64,000 nt of DNA, from the NCBI GenBank assembly GCA_963978895.1, contig OZ022238.1:13385447-13449446 (forward strand), given 5' to 3'. The stretch comes from Erpobdella octoculata (lineage: Eukaryota; Annelida; Clitellata; Hirudinida; Erpobdellidae). Under the pieces are notes generated by a model. That model was not told the DNA's origin and ran no database searches. It saw nothing but the letters and a program-made list of their open reading frames with translations. Position 1 is the stretch's first letter. Every line of letters starts with the position of its first letter. Of the stretch, positions 61,154 through 64,000 are shown piece by piece. The translations under genes and the position numbers were made by a program.

Positions 61154-61929
61154 AAAGGTTTGACATTTAACAAGGGCTTGCAATTTCTAAAGTATCTCTC
61201 ATTAATGAGTTTCTTGCTCAAGTAATTAATTTACAAAACATGTATCTATTTTGCAGCTGAAGAACTCAGCTGGGCTAAGCACAATAATTTGTTTTCCTCT
61301 ATTAACATTTTTTAACAATTACATAATTGAATAGAATTTTGTTGAAGAGGCTGATATGTTATTTTAATCATAGATAATTATAATTACTAGTTCTGTGTGT
61401 TACATGCTCATAAGTGTTTTACATCTTCGGTCTTGGTTCGTCATCCATGACTTTTTCTATAGTTTCACCTCTTGCATGATTTCTTAGTCAGTTGCAGAAA
61501 TAAATTTTGGTCATGAGTATTTCTAACATTTTAGCATATATTATGTTAGCTGGTTAACATTCAGATTAAGCTTTTATGGTTACCAAATTACTTATGTATG
61601 GTGATTTGGATTTGGTATATATACATTACAACTGAAATATATTTGTATTTATATAATTATACTTCTATTTTACTTTTTATAATTTCTTATTTGTGGTTTA
61701 TCTACACTAGTTATAATTTGGAATTACTTTTCCAGTATTTTTGTTATTCAATACTTTGTATGAAATGTACTAATTTTGAAGTATTTAAACTTGTTAAACC
61801 AAAATGTATCATAAACATAAAGGTTATGATGGGCATAAACTATACTATAAGTCTCTATGCCAATATCTAAAATTAATAAAAACAAGTCATATCATTATAA
61901 AAAGTCTAGTTTATAGTTTATATAGACTA
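61154..61929. other. Spacer
   Basis: AT-rich; the 90-codon ORF at 61598 has no domain and looks like chance. Nothing else seen. Confidence 0.4.
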
Positions 61930-62360
61930 TTTTTTGTTTCAAAGTGACGATCGATTAATGTTTTAAATTTATTTGTATCTTTGGCTTCAACTATTTCCGC
62001 GGGGAGGCTTTTCCATTCCATCTAGCAGTGGCTCTAGCTACAAAGAAAAATGCTCTAAAATGTCCATGAAATCTTTGTGTATCCAGTTTGAACTTGTAGT
62101 CTCTTGTTCTTCTTTCTTCAGAAAATTTCAATTAAGGAAACCTGGAAAACACAGATGTCCTTCTTCATCTTGATTAAAGTTATACAACATAATTAGGTCC
62201 CCTGCCGTTTTCTGTATTTTAGACAAGGAAGCTTCAGTGTCTTCATATTTCAATCACTTGCATGCCTTGGCTATTTTTGCTGCTCTCTTTTTAGAAATAG
62301 TATGGCGATGGAACTGAAGAATATTTCTCTGAATTGCATAGAATTTTGCTTGGTACTGGG
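61930..62360 (-). mobile_element. CR1-type LINE C-terminal fragment
   Basis: The minus strand, across two frames, reads KKRAAKIAKACK, KYEDTEASLSKIQKTAGDLI, then RTRDYKFKLDTQRF and FFFVARATARWN. These correspond to the usual CR1 order R-R-A-x-K...L-x-Y-E-x-R...RGDLI...RTR.....F..R....WN. Heavily decayed. Confidence 0.6.
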
Positions 62361-62562
62361 TCAGAAAACATAAAGCAACAGTTTGTTTTTTAATTAATAA
62401 TTTGTTCTCCTATTTCATAAAGTCATACGTCTTTTTCAATTCAAATATTCCCATGGTGATTCAAACATTTTCAGAAAAAATGAGTTAAGAAAAACCAGCA
62501 AGAAAATAATTCCTAATGGGGATTATATTTTAAAGAAGTTCTTTACATTGAATACATTTTCA

Positions 62563-62584
62563 TCATCATCATCATCATCATCAT
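62563..62584. repeat. (CAT)7-8 microsatellite
   Basis: tcatcatcatcatcatcat followed by tcatgg. Confidence 0.9.
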
Positions 62585-62599
62585 GGCAACCACCTTCTT

Positions 62600-63690
62600 T
62601 AAACAGAACTCTATTGCCATGGTAGATACTGGTCTTTATTTCAAACAAGAAATTTTTCCAGATGTTTAGAAAACATTTCTGTTACCTGGGAGAAATAATC
62701 CCATCATTATCAGCACTATCATCATCACTGCTATGATCATTTCCATTGTCCATGACATATTTGACATATTTGACACAACATGCTGTTGAAATAAAATGAA
62801 ATGAACCCATGAAATTTTTGTCTGCGAAATTTTGTCCAGAAAATTTTTTCAAACATTTTGTCTACAACATTTTGTCTTATGAGATTTTTTCCAGCCACCA
62901 CATACAAACATATTTAGGCATAACTATGTAGTTGTAAGGCGACTAAGGCGTCCGTTAAATTAAAATTTATATTTAATTATTACTTTCTACTTTTTAGTTT
63001 TTTTCAATTGCCTGTGAAAATTAAAGTATACGATCTATTGGGGTAAATGCTTTTTGTAAAAAAACACCACTTGTACGGATTTGACACCGAGTGCCATATA
63101 TAAGCTAATAAGAAATAAACACCTATGTACTTGCTTTGGCAATACATGTAGTAATATTGTAGTAAAATATAAAAAATTTAATTAAATATAAATAAATAAA
63201 TTATTAAATATATTGAAATTATGAAAAGAGAGTGTTCCAGAGTGAGTGAGTTACTATCATCAGTCTGCCACTAGGTGTCTCCGTTTTGATTTTCTATTTC
63301 GCAAATTTGTTTTTAGAACTTCAATAATTTTTTTTGAAATCGTAAATAGTTGAAGTTCTAATAAAACTGTTTAGAGTATGTTTTTATTCTATATTTGTTT
63401 ATGTCTATAGTTTTTTTTAATATTTATTCCTATGAAGTTCTTTTAAATATGTTAGGGTTTTCAATAAAAGAACAGGATGAAAAAATGAAATACCAACTTA
63501 TTTAAAACTTTTTAAATATGTTTTTTTGACCTAAATAACATTTATGATTTAATTTGCTGTACTTAAATGTTTTAATTATAAAATAAAATTTGAGTGCAAT
63601 ATTACTTTTATTTTAAATTCTTAATATTAGACTCATAACCACTCTTGCTTGATTGCTTGTGGACAAATCTTAAGAATGAAAATTAACAAA
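62600..63690. other. Spacer
   Basis: AT-rich. 62820-62900 has aaattttgtc-type degenerate repeats like those at 32.7 kb. No gene seen. Confidence 0.45.
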
Positions 63691-63800
63691 CTTCCCCTTA
63701 TCCAATCGAGCTGAAACTTGGATTATAGACTCGTTCTTCATGACAATGCGTTCTATTAATTTTATAAATTTTTGAAAAAAAATTTAATTTTTCGAAAATT
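63691..63800 (-). repeat. Dispersed repeat end, copy 2
   Basis: tccaatcgagctgaaacttg and gactcgtt are the reverse complement of the run at 32450-32500. Same unidentified family. Confidence 0.5.
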
Positions 63801-64000
63801 GTGTGACATGAAATAATTATTGAACAAATAAACAAAAGGTGTAATTAAAATATATGAGCGATTCATCGAGTGAATGAATTACCGATTCGAATGAGAGGAA
63901 AGAGAGGTACATCCTCTAAAATCTCTTTCCATTCTTTTGCAAGTGCACCTAAAGACTCCAGAAACGGCTTCTACATATATGCATTGAAAATAAAGTACAC

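Noticed and set aside
61598..61870. 90-codon hydrophobic ORF
   Set aside because: Composition is that of random AT-rich DNA, and no exon signals fit.

Overview
The window is animal nuclear DNA: AT-rich, intron-containing and crowded with metazoan-type mobile elements (L2/CR1-like and RTE-like LINEs, a short SINE-like family, Ty3/gypsy and copia LTR elements, hAT and P-like DNA transposons, a foldback element, very long microsatellites). Nothing points to bacteria. The mix of element types and the secreted fibrinogen-domain genes fit an invertebrate; I cannot name the species or phylum from the sequence.

Left half (1-36.6 kb): a tandem cluster on the + strand of fibrinogen-related (FReD) genes. 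Gene A (535-7032) enters from the left edge without its first exons. Gene B (11543-28198) and gene C (33542-36558) are complete. Each B or C gene codes for about 311 residues: signal peptide, a PAN/apple-like cysteine domain, a short linker exon (34 nt), a 26-nt microexon, then a shortened FReD split over exons of 97, 165 and about 248 nt. Exon lengths and phases match between paralogues. A fourth copy survives only as a microexon plus flanking intron at 10.48-10.99 kb. Introns and spacers are filled with transposons: gene B intron 2 alone is 14.6 kb and holds a decayed gypsy element, an LTR element lacking reverse transcriptase, a LINE with a SINE inside it, hAT pieces and (TA)n tracts. Between genes B and C lies a copia element with a foldback element nested in its gag region.

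Middle (36.6-42.4 kb): intergenic repeats and a second RT-less LTR element (39002-41457) whose two 271-bp LTRs differ at one position, inserted in an older minus-strand ORF.

Right half (42.4-54.7 kb): two large, unrecognised + strand genes, D (42459-46431, about 737 residues) and E (about 49667-54721, about 1600 residues). Each has one huge low-complexity exon followed by an exon in the same phase that carries a shared cysteine-containing motif (W-[FL]-N-D-G-K ... K-P-A-S-H-I ... N-C-C ... P-Q-Y-L). They look like divergent tandem duplicates of a family I cannot match to any known one, and they are the best candidates for something undescribed. A separate terminal exon (48129-48425) lies between them.

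From 54.7 kb to the end I see only repeats: a 156-bp tandem array, two hAT elements with 8-bp target duplications, LINE fragments and another SINE copy, with one weak candidate exon near 60.4 kb.
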